From Candidatus Ozemibacter sibiricus (GTDB lineage: Bacteria; Muiribacteriota; Ozemobacteria; Ozemobacterales; Ozemobacteraceae): DNA of 64,000 bases. Below the pieces are notes generated by a model, which saw only the letters and a program-made list of their open reading frames with translations, was not told the origin of the DNA and did not search any database. This document shows positions 8,412 to 19,516 of this stretch, in pieces. Numbering within the stretch: position 1 is the stretch's first letter; every line of letters starts with the position of its first letter. Both the position numbers and the translations under genes were made by a program. Where the stretch lies: positions 62,001 through 126,000 of the forward strand of contig QOQW01000003.1 of assembly GCA_003327425.1 (NCBI GenBank), given 5' to 3'.

Positions 8412-9584
8412 TCAGTTTTTCTTGCCGTGCAATCGTTCCGCGATCGAGAAGACCAGATTGTTGTACAGGTCGCGGCCCACTCGCAGGGCCTCGCGATTCC
8501 CGGTGACCCGACACGCCCGTTCAAGGGTATCGAGCAGCAGGTATGCCCCTCGGAAAACCTGCGAGGGATCGAAGTTCCAGGCCGAAGCCCACCAATACTG
8601 GCAGCTATAGATCGCCTTATCGAGCAGTTCTCGCACTTCGACGTCAGACCGCGCGGCTTCATGGGCCAGTTGCATGACGTGGTTGGTCAACACCCATTGG
8701 TTGTGGTGAATGGGGTTGAATTTGCTATGCCAGAGCGGGTAGGGATCATCGTTGCAGAGGTCTTCCATCGATGCTGACCAGGTGGAGGGGGGAACGAACT
8801 GGGGGCGGCCCGGAAACCTAGCCGCCAATTCGCTGATCGTCACCAGCTTGATATCAGAATGCCCTCGAAGCGAATAGAGAAGACTTCGCAGGAACTTTTC
8901 TTCGTAATATTTGTGGTGATGACCAAACGTTTCGCCATCCATGGCGATGATGAGGTAGCCATCATTCGCCCCGAACCATTCTCCCAGACGCTCCTGGAGT
9001 TTGGCGACGAAATCCTTGCCCTTCCAGGTGTGGAAGGAGAGATCGTTCGACCAGGTGTTGCTGCGCAGGAAGACCCGCACCTGGTGCATGGTCGGCACGA
9101 AGTCGTAGGGGGGCGTCCCGGTATGGAAGGAATAGGGCAGATCGTCGGTGATGCACCACTGGTACCCCAGCTCGTGGAACAACTGGGCTAGATGGCCAGA
9201 GAAGCACATTTCGGGGGGAAAGACGCCTTTGGGCTGGTAGCTGGGGCCGAAGGCCTCCTGATTCTTGCGCCGATTCAGTTCGAGCTGCCGCCGGACCTCG
9301 GATTCGGGGATCAGCGGGAAAATCGGATGGTAGGCACCTGAATCGACGAATTCGAGGGTGCCGCGCTCGGCGGCGCGCCGCAGGCCGTCGACGACATGCC
9401 GATGACCCCTGGCCAGAAGCTGCTCGGTGAGGCTGTAGTTGATGTTGAGGGTGAAGCGGGGGTCGGAGTCGCTGTTGAAGATGTCGACCAACGGCTCGTA
9501 GCATTGCTTGACGATGTCGTCGACCACAAAGCCCAGCTGGGTGGGGGGTTGATAGAGATGAAGCAGGATGGCGAGGTATTTCAT
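8412..9584 (-). CDS. Glycoside hydrolase family 57 protein
   Basis: 390 residues. The N-terminus has the GH57 hallmark LHLYQP, followed by FTLNINYSLTEQL and GAYHPIFPLIP. The predicted nucleophile is Glu125 in the GVFPPEMCFS region and the predicted acid/base is Asp216 in MDGETFGHH; their spacing matches the catalytic pair of GH57 4-alpha-glucanotransferases. GH57 enzymes act on alpha-1,4 or alpha-1,6 glucans such as glycogen, or on alpha-galactosides. There is no signal peptide, so it should be cytoplasmic. The protein is shorter than amylopullulanases and lacks a recognisable extra C-terminal domain. It is the last gene of an operon with two Mo-hydroxylase-type subunits, overlapping the FAD subunit by ATGA. 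Substrate cannot be assigned from sequence alone. Confidence 0.88.
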   Translation of the reverse strand: MKYLAILLHLYQPPTQLGFVVDDIVKQCYEPLVDIFNSDSDPRFTLNINYSLTEQLLARGHRHVVDGLRRAAERGTLEFVDSGAYHPIFPLIPESEVRRQLELNRRKNQEAFGPSYQPKGVFPPEMCFSGHLAQLFHELGYQWCITDDLPYSFHTGTPPYDFVPTMHQVRVFLRSNTWSNDLSFHTWKGKDFVAKLQERLGEWFGANDGYLIIAMDGETFGHHHKYYEEKFLRSLLYSLRGHSDIKLVTISELAARFPGRPQFVPPSTWSASMEDLCNDDPYPLWHSKFNPIHHNQWVLTNHVMQLAHEAARSDVEVRELLDKAIYSCQYWWASAWNFDPSQVFRGAYLLLDTLERACRVTGNREALRVGRDLYNNLVFSIAERLHGKKN

Positions 9585-10432
9585 GCTCGCACCTGCTCGA
9601 GCGCGCGCTGGAACAACACGCCCGTCATGCGGCGACGGTATTCCTTCTGGGAGCGCAGGTCATCGATGGGGCGGGCCGCCTCGACCACCAGGGCGCGCGC
9701 CTTGTCGACCAACTCAGCCGGAGGAGGCCAGGGAGCGGCCGAAAGCAGCTCCTCGGCTTTGCGACAGCGAATGACGGTGGGGGCGACGGCGCCGAGGGCG
9801 ATGCGCACCTCGCGCCGCCCGGGAGCAGATTCCCAACAGGAGAAGGCAAGAGAAACCTTGGAGATGGCATGGGCGCGCCGCTCGCCGAGCTTGAGGAAGG
9901 CGCCGGCGGTGCGGCGATCGGGCAGCAGGAAGGCCTCGATCAGTTCTCCGGGCTGGAGGACGGTCTTCCCGGGGCCGGTGAAGAACTCGGCGAGGGGAAC
10001 CGTGCGGCGCCCGTCCGGACCGAAGAGGAGGGCCACCGCGTCGAGAGAGACCAGCGGCGGGATCGAATCGCCGGCCGGCGAGGCGTTGCCGACGTTGCCA
10101 CCCAGCGTGGCCGCATTGCGGATCTGGAAGGCGCCCACCTGCATGGCCCCCTGCACCAGGGCGGGGAAGCGCTCGCGCACCAGCGGATGGCCGGCCACCG
10201 CGGTCATCGTGCATCCGCTCCCGATGCGGACCTGCCCGTCGGCCAGGACGATCTCATGCAGGCCCAGGCCGGTCACGTCGATGAAATCGGTGACCTCGGG
10301 GAGCAGGCCATTGCGATGCTTGACCAGCAGGTCGGTGCCGCCGGCGATGAGGCGGGCGCCGGGGCGGGCGCGCAGGATGGCGGCCGCTTCCGACAGGGTG
10401 GCGGGAAAATGCACACGCGCGAGGCTGTCCAT
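9581..10432 (-). CDS. FAD-binding subunit of a molybdenum-hydroxylase-type dehydrogenase (CoxM/XdhB family)
   Basis: 283 residues from ATG 10432, the usual length of the medium subunit. The N-terminal FAD domain shows RLIAGGTDLLVKHRNG (pyrophosphate loop) and then NAATLGGNVGNASPAGDS, the second FAD-binding signature of this family. The C-terminal CO-dehydrogenase-flavoprotein domain follows (GALGAVAPT-like stretch, here IALGAVAPTVIRCRKAEE). In xanthine dehydrogenase, CO dehydrogenase and 4-hydroxybenzoyl-CoA reductase, this subunit passes electrons from the 2Fe-2S subunit to NAD or another acceptor. The 2Fe-2S gene is directly upstream (TGATG overlap), but no molybdopterin subunit lies in the window. 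A longer upstream frame exists but lies inside the neighbouring gene. Confidence 0.9.
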   Translation of the reverse strand: MDSLARVHFPATLSEAAAILRARPGARLIAGGTDLLVKHRNGLLPEVTDFIDVTGLGLHEIVLADGQVRIGSGCTMTAVAGHPLVRERFPALVQGAMQVGAFQIRNAATLGGNVGNASPAGDSIPPLVSLDAVALLFGPDGRRTVPLAEFFTGPGKTVLQPGELIEAFLLPDRRTAGAFLKLGERRAHAISKVSLAFSCWESAPGRREVRIALGAVAPTVIRCRKAEELLSAAPWPPPAELVDKARALVVEAARPIDDLRSQKEYRRRMTGVLFQRALEQVRA

Positions 10433-10968
10433 CAGCGGGTCTCCTTGCGGGGCTCGGGCGCAGGACCACCAGCGGGCTGGCCTGACGTCGCGGCCGCCGC
10501 CGCGGCCTTGGCCACGGCCTTCTCGATCTTGGCGTAACCAGTGCAGCGGCAGAGGTTGCCGGAATGGAACTCCTTGATCTGGGCCGCCGAAGGCTGAGGA
10601 TGAGTGCGCAGGAGGTGGTAGGAAGACATCACCATGCCAGGAATGCAGAACCCGCATTGGACGGCGCCCTCGGCCACATAGGCCTTCTGGATGGTTACCA
10701 TCAGAGGATCGTCGGCCAGTCCTTCGAGCGTGACCACCCGATCGGTGGGACGCAACGAGGCGGCCAGCTTGAGGCAGCTGTTGATCGGCTGGTCGTTGAG
10801 CAGCACGGTGCAGGCGCCGCATTCCCCCTTGCCGCACCCTTCTTTGGCCGCTGTCAAGCGGAATTCGCGCCGAACCAGTTCGAGGAGGGTCATGCCGGGA
10901 GGAACCCGGGCCTCGACCGTGCGGCCATTCAAGGCGAATCGAATGGGGATCAGTTCCTGGGTGGGCAT
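10432..10968 (-). CDS. 2Fe-2S subunit of a molybdenum-hydroxylase-type dehydrogenase (CoxS/XdhC family)
   Basis: 178 residues from ATG 10968, behind GGAGGAG. It has both iron-sulfur domains of the family: an N-terminal plant-ferredoxin-like domain with CGKGECGACTVLLND and a further Cys in NSCLKLA, and a C-terminal helical domain with CGFCIPG and CRCTGY. The length is typical apart from an Ala/Pro-rich tail of about 25 residues (after AVAKAAAAAA). It carries electrons from the molybdenum site to the FAD subunit encoded next. The gene starts 13 bases after the stop of a GGDEF-like sensor gene, so it is in the same transcription unit. The large Mo-binding subunit is missing nearby, so the partner must be elsewhere or absent. 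Confidence 0.92.
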   Translation of the reverse strand: MPTQELIPIRFALNGRTVEARVPPGMTLLELVRREFRLTAAKEGCGKGECGACTVLLNDQPINSCLKLAASLRPTDRVVTLEGLADDPLMVTIQKAYVAEGAVQCGFCIPGMVMSSYHLLRTHPQPSAAQIKEFHSGNLCRCTGYAKIEKAVAKAAAAAATSGQPAGGPAPEPRKETR

Positions 10969-10981
10969 GTCGTCTCCTCCG

Positions 10982-12244
10982 TCAGGGCTTTCCTCGCGCG
11001 GCGCCGTCAGCCTCATCAGGGCCCGTGCTGAGCAGGGCCCCGTAGGCCAGGACAGGCACGTCGCGGGATTTGGCGGCCGCCAGGGCTTCTTCCGCTTTCT
11101 CGAGAAGGCCCGCATCGTGCGTGGCATCGCTGGGGTAGGTGGCAAAGCCGATGTGCAGGCGAGCCCGGTGCTCGCGGGGGGCTTCCTTCCCCTGCATTTG
11201 TTTCTGGAAGGCGCTGAGCACGCGGCCGGCGACCAGACGCGCGATCTCGGCGTTGGTCTCGGTCAGGATGGCCACGAAATGCCCGGGCTCCTTGCCGCAG
11301 AACATGACGTCGAGTCGGCGCAGGGAGGCCCGCAGGGCGGCGGCCACCCCCTTCACGTAGGCCTCGCGGACGGCCTCGGGGTACTCGTCGAAGGGCACCA
11401 GAGCGAGCCGCAGCAGGGTCATGCTCTGATTGTAGCGCTCGGAGCGCTCGATCTCGGTCTCGAACGCCTCGCGGAAGCTGTCGTAGCGAAGCAAACCGGT
11501 GTGCGGATCGAGGAACTTCCCTTCGCCGGCCTGGGCCCGGGTGAAGTGGAGGTCGAGGACCGCCTCGAGGAACAGGGCGACGGTCGCCGGGCCCGGCCTG
11601 GCGTCGTATCGGTTCCCCATCGCCAGATCGTCGACCCGTCGCGGGCCGGCCACGGCCGCCAGCAGCCCGCGACGACCACCGACCAGATGCAGGGGGATGA
11701 GCGTCAGCGCCAGCACGGTGACCGTCGAGCGGAACCGGCGGGGCCCCAGAGCGGCCTCCCAGCCAGGGATCGTTTCTTCGCCCAGATTGCCAGGGTGGCG
11801 CACGATGAGTTCGCCCTTGCGCAATGACCATCGCAGGCCGGCCAGCTGGGGCGGCACGGCCCCGGTCGCGGCCAGCTGGCTGCCGACGCCGCTTTCTTCG
11901 AACAGCACGAGGACCAGGCCGGTCCAGGGGGTGTGGGAGAGCAGCAGGTCGAGGGCCCCGGGCAGCAGCCGGTCATCGGCCAGCCCAGGAGCGGCCAGGA
12001 AGCGACGCCACGGGGCCAGATCGTGGTCGGCACGGCCCCGGCCCCGCCGGGTGCTCCCCCGATCGGGCCAACCCTCGCGAAAGATCATCACCGTGTTCAG
12101 GATGACCAGGATGAGCAGCAGATTGGGCAGGCGAAGGGTGGTGTCCCAGACCGGCTGTCCTCGCCAGAGGCCGAGAAGCAGCAGGCACAGGATCACCAGG
12201 TTGCCGAACAGATAGGCGGTCTGGCTGGGAAGGCGCGATTTCAC
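10982..12244 (-). CDS. Membrane-bound degenerate GGDEF sensor protein
   Basis: 420 residues with a GTG start (12244) preceded by AGGAG. Two hydrophobic segments (about 11-26 and 38-55) form an N-terminal membrane hairpin. The middle (about 90-240) resembles a GAF-type sensory domain. The C-terminal 160 residues align with a diguanylate cyclase domain (FLDPHTGLLRYDSFREAFETEI matches the start, IGFATYPSDATHDAGLLEKAEEAL the end), but the active-site loop that should read GG(D/E)EF reads GKEPGHF and the metal-binding Asp region reads LVPFDEY. Catalysis is therefore unlikely; a receptor or scaffold role is inferred. It heads an operon with Mo-hydroxylase-type subunits and a GH57 enzyme, under the promoter at 12329-12357. 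Confidence 0.8.
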   Translation of the reverse strand: MKSRLPSQTAYLFGNLVILCLLLLGLWRGQPVWDTTLRLPNLLLILVILNTVMIFREGWPDRGSTRRGRGRADHDLAPWRRFLAAPGLADDRLLPGALDLLLSHTPWTGLVLVLFEESGVGSQLAATGAVPPQLAGLRWSLRKGELIVRHPGNLGEETIPGWEAALGPRRFRSTVTVLALTLIPLHLVGGRRGLLAAVAGPRRVDDLAMGNRYDARPGPATVALFLEAVLDLHFTRAQAGEGKFLDPHTGLLRYDSFREAFETEIERSERYNQSMTLLRLALVPFDEYPEAVREAYVKGVAAALRASLRRLDVMFCGKEPGHFVAILTETNAEIARLVAGRVLSAFQKQMQGKEAPREHRARLHIGFATYPSDATHDAGLLEKAEEALAAAKSRDVPVLAYGALLSTGPDEADGAARGKP

Positions 12245-12328
12245 CGGTGCAGTCGGCTCCTGTGCTGGCGGATGGGACGGGCCTGCGAGCTTGACGCCCC
12301 TCCCGTCGGTGGCTTATCTTCGTCGGAC

Positions 12329-12357
12329 ATTATACACGTGCCCCGCCCCCCACGCAA
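12329..12357 (-). promoter_or_regulatory. Promoter of the GGDEF/2Fe-2S/FAD/GH57 operon
   Basis: On the minus strand TTGCGT (12352-12357), 17 bases, then a perfect TATAAT (12329-12334). The GTG start of the first gene lies about 85 bases downstream. Perfect -10 and ideal spacing; the -35 box matches three to four of six. Confidence 0.65.
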
Positions 12358-12452
12358 TTTTCCTGAAGGACGGACAGCCGATGCCAACCCCCCCTCTTCT
12401 CTGATCGGCCGAGTCGCCCTCGCCGATCTCCTCTCGTCTCGGTTCTGAACCC

Positions 12453-16027
<3,575 letters not shown>

Positions 16028-16031
<4 letters not shown>

Positions 16032-16432
16032 ACGAACCCAGCATCAAGCTCCCGCCCACCATTCCCGTCAAATGCCAGAAGGTCTTCCAGAGCAAGATCG
16101 AACTCCTGCCACCCGAGGCGGCCGGCGTGCTGCGCGCCCAGGTCGGGCGCTACCTCAAAGTGGTCAAGGGGAAGGCCGCCGGCGCCCGGCACCTCGACCT
16201 GCCGTTGATCGAACAGATGGCCCAGGCTCTCGAGACACTCCTGGCCAGCTATGCCGACCTGAGCGAGGAGCATCGCGCCCTCGTCGTGGGCGCGGCCCGC
16301 TATTTCATCGAAACCTCTGATGCCAACGACGATCTGACCGACTCACTGGGCTTCGACGACGACCTGGCCGTCATCAATACCGTCTTGCTCGTCCTCGATC
16401 GCCCCGACCTCGTGATCACCAGGACTCCCTGA
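16028..16432 (+). CDS. Small protein with a DUF1232/YkvA-like C-terminus
   Basis: 134 residues, all helical in appearance. The ATG overlaps the mfd stop (ATGA), so translation is coupled. The second half (ALVVGAARYFIETSDANDDL, then TDSLGFDDDLAVINTVLLVL) resembles the YkvA/DUF1232 core, where a short hydrophobic helix is followed by a D-x-[IL]-P/D-D turn and a second helix that starts with a DD-hydrophobic pattern. The resemblance is partial and unverified. Nothing indicates a direct role in repair beyond its position behind mfd. Confidence 0.7.
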
Positions 16433-16741
16433 AACCTCTCCACCAGCGCCCCCTCGCGCGCCGCGGTCGGGCGACAACCCTGCGTGCCTGTTGGTTTTCG
16501 GCAGCGCCGCATGCCGTCCACCGTCGACCGCCATCGCCAGCCTGCCGCCTATCATCGGAGGAATCTGGCCCAGATCGGATCCAAGAGCCGAGCGGCCGAC
16601 CTCGCTGGCAGGAAGGTCGGCCAGGGCATCCTCGGCGATCGGAGAGCGCTGAGCTTTGGGCGGCCGGCCTCGCTGGCAGGAGGGTCTGCCAGGCCCGCCG
16701 CCTTCGGGCCGGCGCCTGCCATGGCCCCGACCGACCGAACG
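16433..16741. other. Gene-free interval between convergent genes, with repeats
   Basis: About 310 bases between the 3' ends of a plus- and a minus-strand gene. It contains two copies of a 35-base palindromic repeat (listed separately) and a GGCCCG/CGGGCC hairpin near 16691-16710. No gene or promoter was seen; it may serve as a two-way termination region. Confidence 0.5.
16593..16695. repeat. Two copies of a 35-base palindromic direct repeat
   Basis: Copy 1 spans 16593-16627 and copy 2 spans 16661-16695; 31 of 35 positions agree. Copy 1 contains a perfect 9-base inverted repeat (GGCCGACCT/AGGTCGGCC) around an 11-base loop. Copy 2 has lost that outer pairing but has an inner one (CTGGCAG/CTGCCAG). 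This looks like a REP-type intergenic element. Only two copies are visible. Confidence 0.6.
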
Positions 16742-17596
16742 CTATTTATTGAGCAGAACCTTCAGGGTGCGGCCGACCGCGTCGAGCAGCAGCGGCACCT
16801 GCTGGGCCGGACAGTCAGGGCGGCTGAGCCGCTGCAGATCCTCGGCCAGCTCGAGCAGCTCGCGCGCCTGGCCGGGATTGAGGCGGCGATGGTACTCGAT
16901 GGCTTCGAGCACCGTCATTGGCTCGCCCAGAGGGCCGCGCAGGAAGCGCACCTCCTTGAGGAAGCCCTTGGCATCGAGAACGAGGTAGTAGGACAGGACC
17001 CGCACCGGATCGTCGGCCAGATCGGTGCCTTCCAGGGCCGGCAGCAAGCGCCGCACCGCCTCGCGCGCCACATCGTCGACGGTACGCCCATCGGCCCCGA
17101 CCGGCCGTCGGCCGAGCTGGCGCAATCCTTCGCGGCGGGCGGCCTGATCGGCATCGGATGAATTTCCGTGCCGCTGCAACCAATCCTGTTTGACCTGCAG
17201 GAGCCGCTCGATGGCACGGTCGGTCAGCCCCGGCTCCTGCAGGGCCTGCAAGGCCTGGCGCGAACGGTCGAGGGCCCAGCGGCCGAGTTCGAGCGTACGC
17301 TGGGCCGCCGATTGCTGAAGACAATAGAAGCAGGTTTCGAATCCCCAGGGGATGGCGCAACCGCACGTTTCACAACAGCGCTCGGCGGCACGCTCCGGCC
17401 TCCCGCCCCCTCGCTCGGGCGGCCGGTCGACCGACGTCGAGGCCACCAGCGGCTGGTCGGCCGCCGCGAGCGGGGCAACCCCATTCGCCGGCCCCAACAG
17501 CCAAATGATCGCCAGCAGCGGCCACACCTGGCCCGTCGGCCAGGCGGCTCGCCGGGCTTGCTTCCAGAGGCGGGCGGGGCGCTCGTTCGGGGTCAT
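16742..17596 (-). CDS. Exported or anchored protein with a zinc-ribbon-like Cys motif
   Basis: 284 residues from ATG 17596, overlapping the nagA stop by ATGA. A hydrophobic segment near residues 22-46 looks like a signal peptide or anchor. It is followed by a disordered stretch and then by CCETCGCAIPWGFETCFYC, a CxxC-x(n)-CxxC arrangement like a zinc ribbon, at about residues 73-91. The remainder is a charged, helical domain (about 105-284) with no recognised family. An exported zinc ribbon is unusual; it may be cytoplasmic if the hydrophobic segment is an anchor with the C-terminus inside. A much longer open frame covers this gene and most of nagA, but it runs out of frame with nagA and is not real beyond 17596. 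Confidence 0.65.
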   Translation of the reverse strand: MTPNERPARLWKQARRAAWPTGQVWPLLAIIWLLGPANGVAPLAAADQPLVASTSVDRPPERGGGRPERAAERCCETCGCAIPWGFETCFYCLQQSAAQRTLELGRWALDRSRQALQALQEPGLTDRAIERLLQVKQDWLQRHGNSSDADQAARREGLRQLGRRPVGADGRTVDDVAREAVRRLLPALEGTDLADDPVRVLSYYLVLDAKGFLKEVRFLRGPLGEPMTVLEAIEYHRRLNPGQARELLELAEDLQRLSRPDCPAQQVPLLLDAVGRTLKVLLNK

Positions 17597-18684
17597 TCGG
17601 CCCAGTACCACTGGTCCCCGAATCGGGTGGCCAGCCACCGGAACTGCCGATCGAGCAGGACGTCGCCGGGCGGCAGGTCGAGCCCGAGGGCGTGGCAGGG
17701 GTGGAAGGACAGGCAGGACGCGATCGTCCGCAGGGGGAGGCGCACCCGCTCGACCAGCAGGGGAATGCACTCGAGCAGCAACCGACCGCCCCCGAACAGG
17801 TGCCCCCCCTGGAAGGTGCAACGCCCGTCCGTCAATTCCAGGGTCGCCCCATAGGCCTGATAGACGCCATCCGGCAGGCCGGCGGGCAGGACGCCATCGG
17901 AGATCAGCGAGATGCGCTCGGGCCCGAGCAGGCTGAACGTCATCTGGATGATCTCCGGGCAGACATGGATGCCGTCGGCGATCAGCTCGACGAGGACGTT
18001 GCGGTGGCGGAGCACCGCCGAGACCGCGGTGGGATCGCGGTGGGTGAACGGCCGCATGGCGTTGTAGAGGTGGGTGACGTGGGTGGCCCCGGCCTCGAAG
18101 GCGGCCACCGCCGTGGCATGATCGGCATCGGTGTGGCCGATGGCGACACGGATCTTGAGTTCGTCCTGGATGGGACGGATGAGGTCGATGGCCCCGGGCC
18201 ATTCCGGCGCGATGGTCACGAACCGGATCATGCCGCGCGCCAGCTCCTGCCAGCGGCGGAGGGCGGCGAGATCGGGCGGGCGCAGCAGATCGGCGGCATG
18301 CGAGCCGCGCCGCGCGGGCGCCAGGAAGGGGCCTTCCAGATAGATGCCCATGATCGCGGGCGGGCGGCGGCGCCGCGCCGCCACGGTCGCGATGTCGACC
18401 AGCGCTCGACACCGCTGTTCCTCGGACGTGGTGATCAACGTCGCCACCACGCCGGTCAGCCCGGCCTGGAGGAATCCGTCGAGCATGGTGTCGAGCCGGT
18501 CGGGATCGCCGAACGAGAAGTCCCAGCCGAACCCGCCGTGCACGTGCAGGTCGACGATGCCTGGCAGGCGAAAGCCCTGCAGATGCGAAGTATCGACGGG
18601 GGGATCGGTCTCGAGGTCCCGGACCGGGCGGCACAGGATGGGTTCGGGGGGCTCCGGTCCCGAGCAGATCCGTCGGATCATCAT
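17593..18684 (-). CDS. nagA: N-acetylglucosamine-6-phosphate deacetylase
   Basis: 363 residues from ATG 18684, chosen because AGGGAGGCGG lies directly before it; the frame is open further upstream without support. It has the amidohydrolase landmarks of NagA in order: LPGIVDLHVHGGFGWD (metal-binding HxH), GIYLEGPFLAPARRGSH (metal Glu), IGHTDAD and GATHVTHLYNAMRPF (metal and substrate His), and LISDGVLPAG (catalytic Asp). The enzyme removes acetate from GlcNAc-6-phosphate in amino-sugar recycling. It is somewhat shorter than E. coli NagA (382). No nagB or transporter is nearby; instead a Cys-rich exported protein follows in an ATGA overlap. Confidence 0.92.
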   Translation of the reverse strand: MMIRRICSGPEPPEPILCRPVRDLETDPPVDTSHLQGFRLPGIVDLHVHGGFGWDFSFGDPDRLDTMLDGFLQAGLTGVVATLITTSEEQRCRALVDIATVAARRRRPPAIMGIYLEGPFLAPARRGSHAADLLRPPDLAALRRWQELARGMIRFVTIAPEWPGAIDLIRPIQDELKIRVAIGHTDADHATAVAAFEAGATHVTHLYNAMRPFTHRDPTAVSAVLRHRNVLVELIADGIHVCPEIIQMTFSLLGPERISLISDGVLPAGLPDGVYQAYGATLELTDGRCTFQGGHLFGGGRLLLECIPLLVERVRLPLRTIASCLSFHPCHALGLDLPPGDVLLDRQFRWLATRFGDQWYWAE

Positions 18685-18733
18685 TCCGCCTCCCTTTCGA
18701 GGTCGAGCGCCACCGGTTCGACCTTCTCCGGAC

Positions 18734-18762
18734 ACCTTACCGAAAAGATCCGACCCTCGCAA
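18734..18762 (-). promoter_or_regulatory. Possible promoter of nagA
   Basis: Minus strand TTGCGA (18757-18762), 17 bases, TAAGGT (18734-18739). It lies about 50 bases before the nagA start. The -10 box is poor, so this is tentative. Confidence 0.35.
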
Positions 18763-18783
18763 GAGGGGGCCGATCGGTTCCCC

Positions 18784-19395
18784 TCAGCGTTCAGGATAGG
18801 TCCGCCAGGGCTGGCGGAAATGGGCGGGAGGGGAGGCATGGCCGGGCGGCGACGACCAGGCGTCGAGATCCTGGTCGCGCACATCCGAGACGATCACGGT
18901 CGGCGGCCGCATCGGCGAGGAGATGAAATTGGAAACGATCACGCCCCGGTCGGTGCGCACGGTGAACCGCAACCAGCGCACCCACCAGTTGCGCAGGGGA
19001 TACCCGGTGACGATCCGTTGCCGCTCGGCCACCCGTCGTACCGAAGCCGGCGGCACCACCACCGGTTGTCCGCCAGGCAGCCATTCCTCGTCCATCTTGA
19101 CGCGGCGGCGACCGACCCAGGAATCGCCTCGCGCCGCCGTGATCACCAGGGGCTGGTTGTAATCGTCGTTGTAGATCTCGAGGAACTCGTAAACGGCGAA
19201 CGAGCCGTTCTTCAGGTCGACGACATCGGCCACCGCCACGGCCCGCATGGGTGGCCGCCAGGGAGGCCGCCAAGGGGGCCGCCAGGGGGGCGGCGCCGCC
19301 CAGGTCGGCCCGACCCCGCTCAGCACCAGCACCGCCAGCAGAGCCATCCCCAGCCCGCACGACGACCGTCCGGGCCACTTCCGCCGTTCAGCCAT
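18784..19395 (-). CDS. Exported protein with a Pro-Trp-Arg repeat
   Basis: 203 residues if ATG 19395 is used; starts at 19431 and 19347 are possible and none has a clear ribosome binding site. A hydrophobic segment (GMALLAVLVLSGVGPTWA) is a signal peptide with a good cleavage site. Directly after it comes a perfect short repeat, PPWRPPWRPPWRPPM, encoded by a 12-base tandem repeat (about 19247-19290). The rest is a beta-rich domain (VVDLKNGSFAVYEFLEIYND through FTVRTDRGVIVSNFISSP) that resembles no family I can name. It is probably periplasmic. The Pro/Trp/Arg segment could bind cell-wall or protein partners. Confidence 0.6.
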   Translation of the reverse strand: MAERRKWPGRSSCGLGMALLAVLVLSGVGPTWAAPPPWRPPWRPPWRPPMRAVAVADVVDLKNGSFAVYEFLEIYNDDYNQPLVITAARGDSWVGRRRVKMDEEWLPGGQPVVVPPASVRRVAERQRIVTGYPLRNWWVRWLRFTVRTDRGVIVSNFISSPMRPPTVIVSDVRDQDLDAWSSPPGHASPPAHFRQPWRTYPER

Positions 19396-19472
19396 CCTCA
19401 CGGCTGTTGACTCCGCCGAGGAGGTGAGCATGGCAGGCGCGTCAGGCGCATCACTTGTCGGCCGAAGAGCAT

Positions 19473-19505
19473 CGCCGCCCGCCTCCGGGCGGGAGACGGG
19501 CGGCG
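19473..19505. other. Inverted repeat after fprA
   Basis: CGCCGCCCG (19473-19481) and CGGGCGGCG (19497-19505) form a perfect 9-base stem, with a competing inner stem CCCGCC/GGCGGG. It lies about 12 bases after the fprA stop and has no T tract, so it may be a weak terminator or an mRNA 3' stabiliser. Confidence 0.45.
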
Positions 19506-19516
19506 ACCGGTGGGGC

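Noticed and set aside
16593-16695. CRISPR array
   Set aside because: Only two repeat copies, imperfect, and no cas genes in the window.
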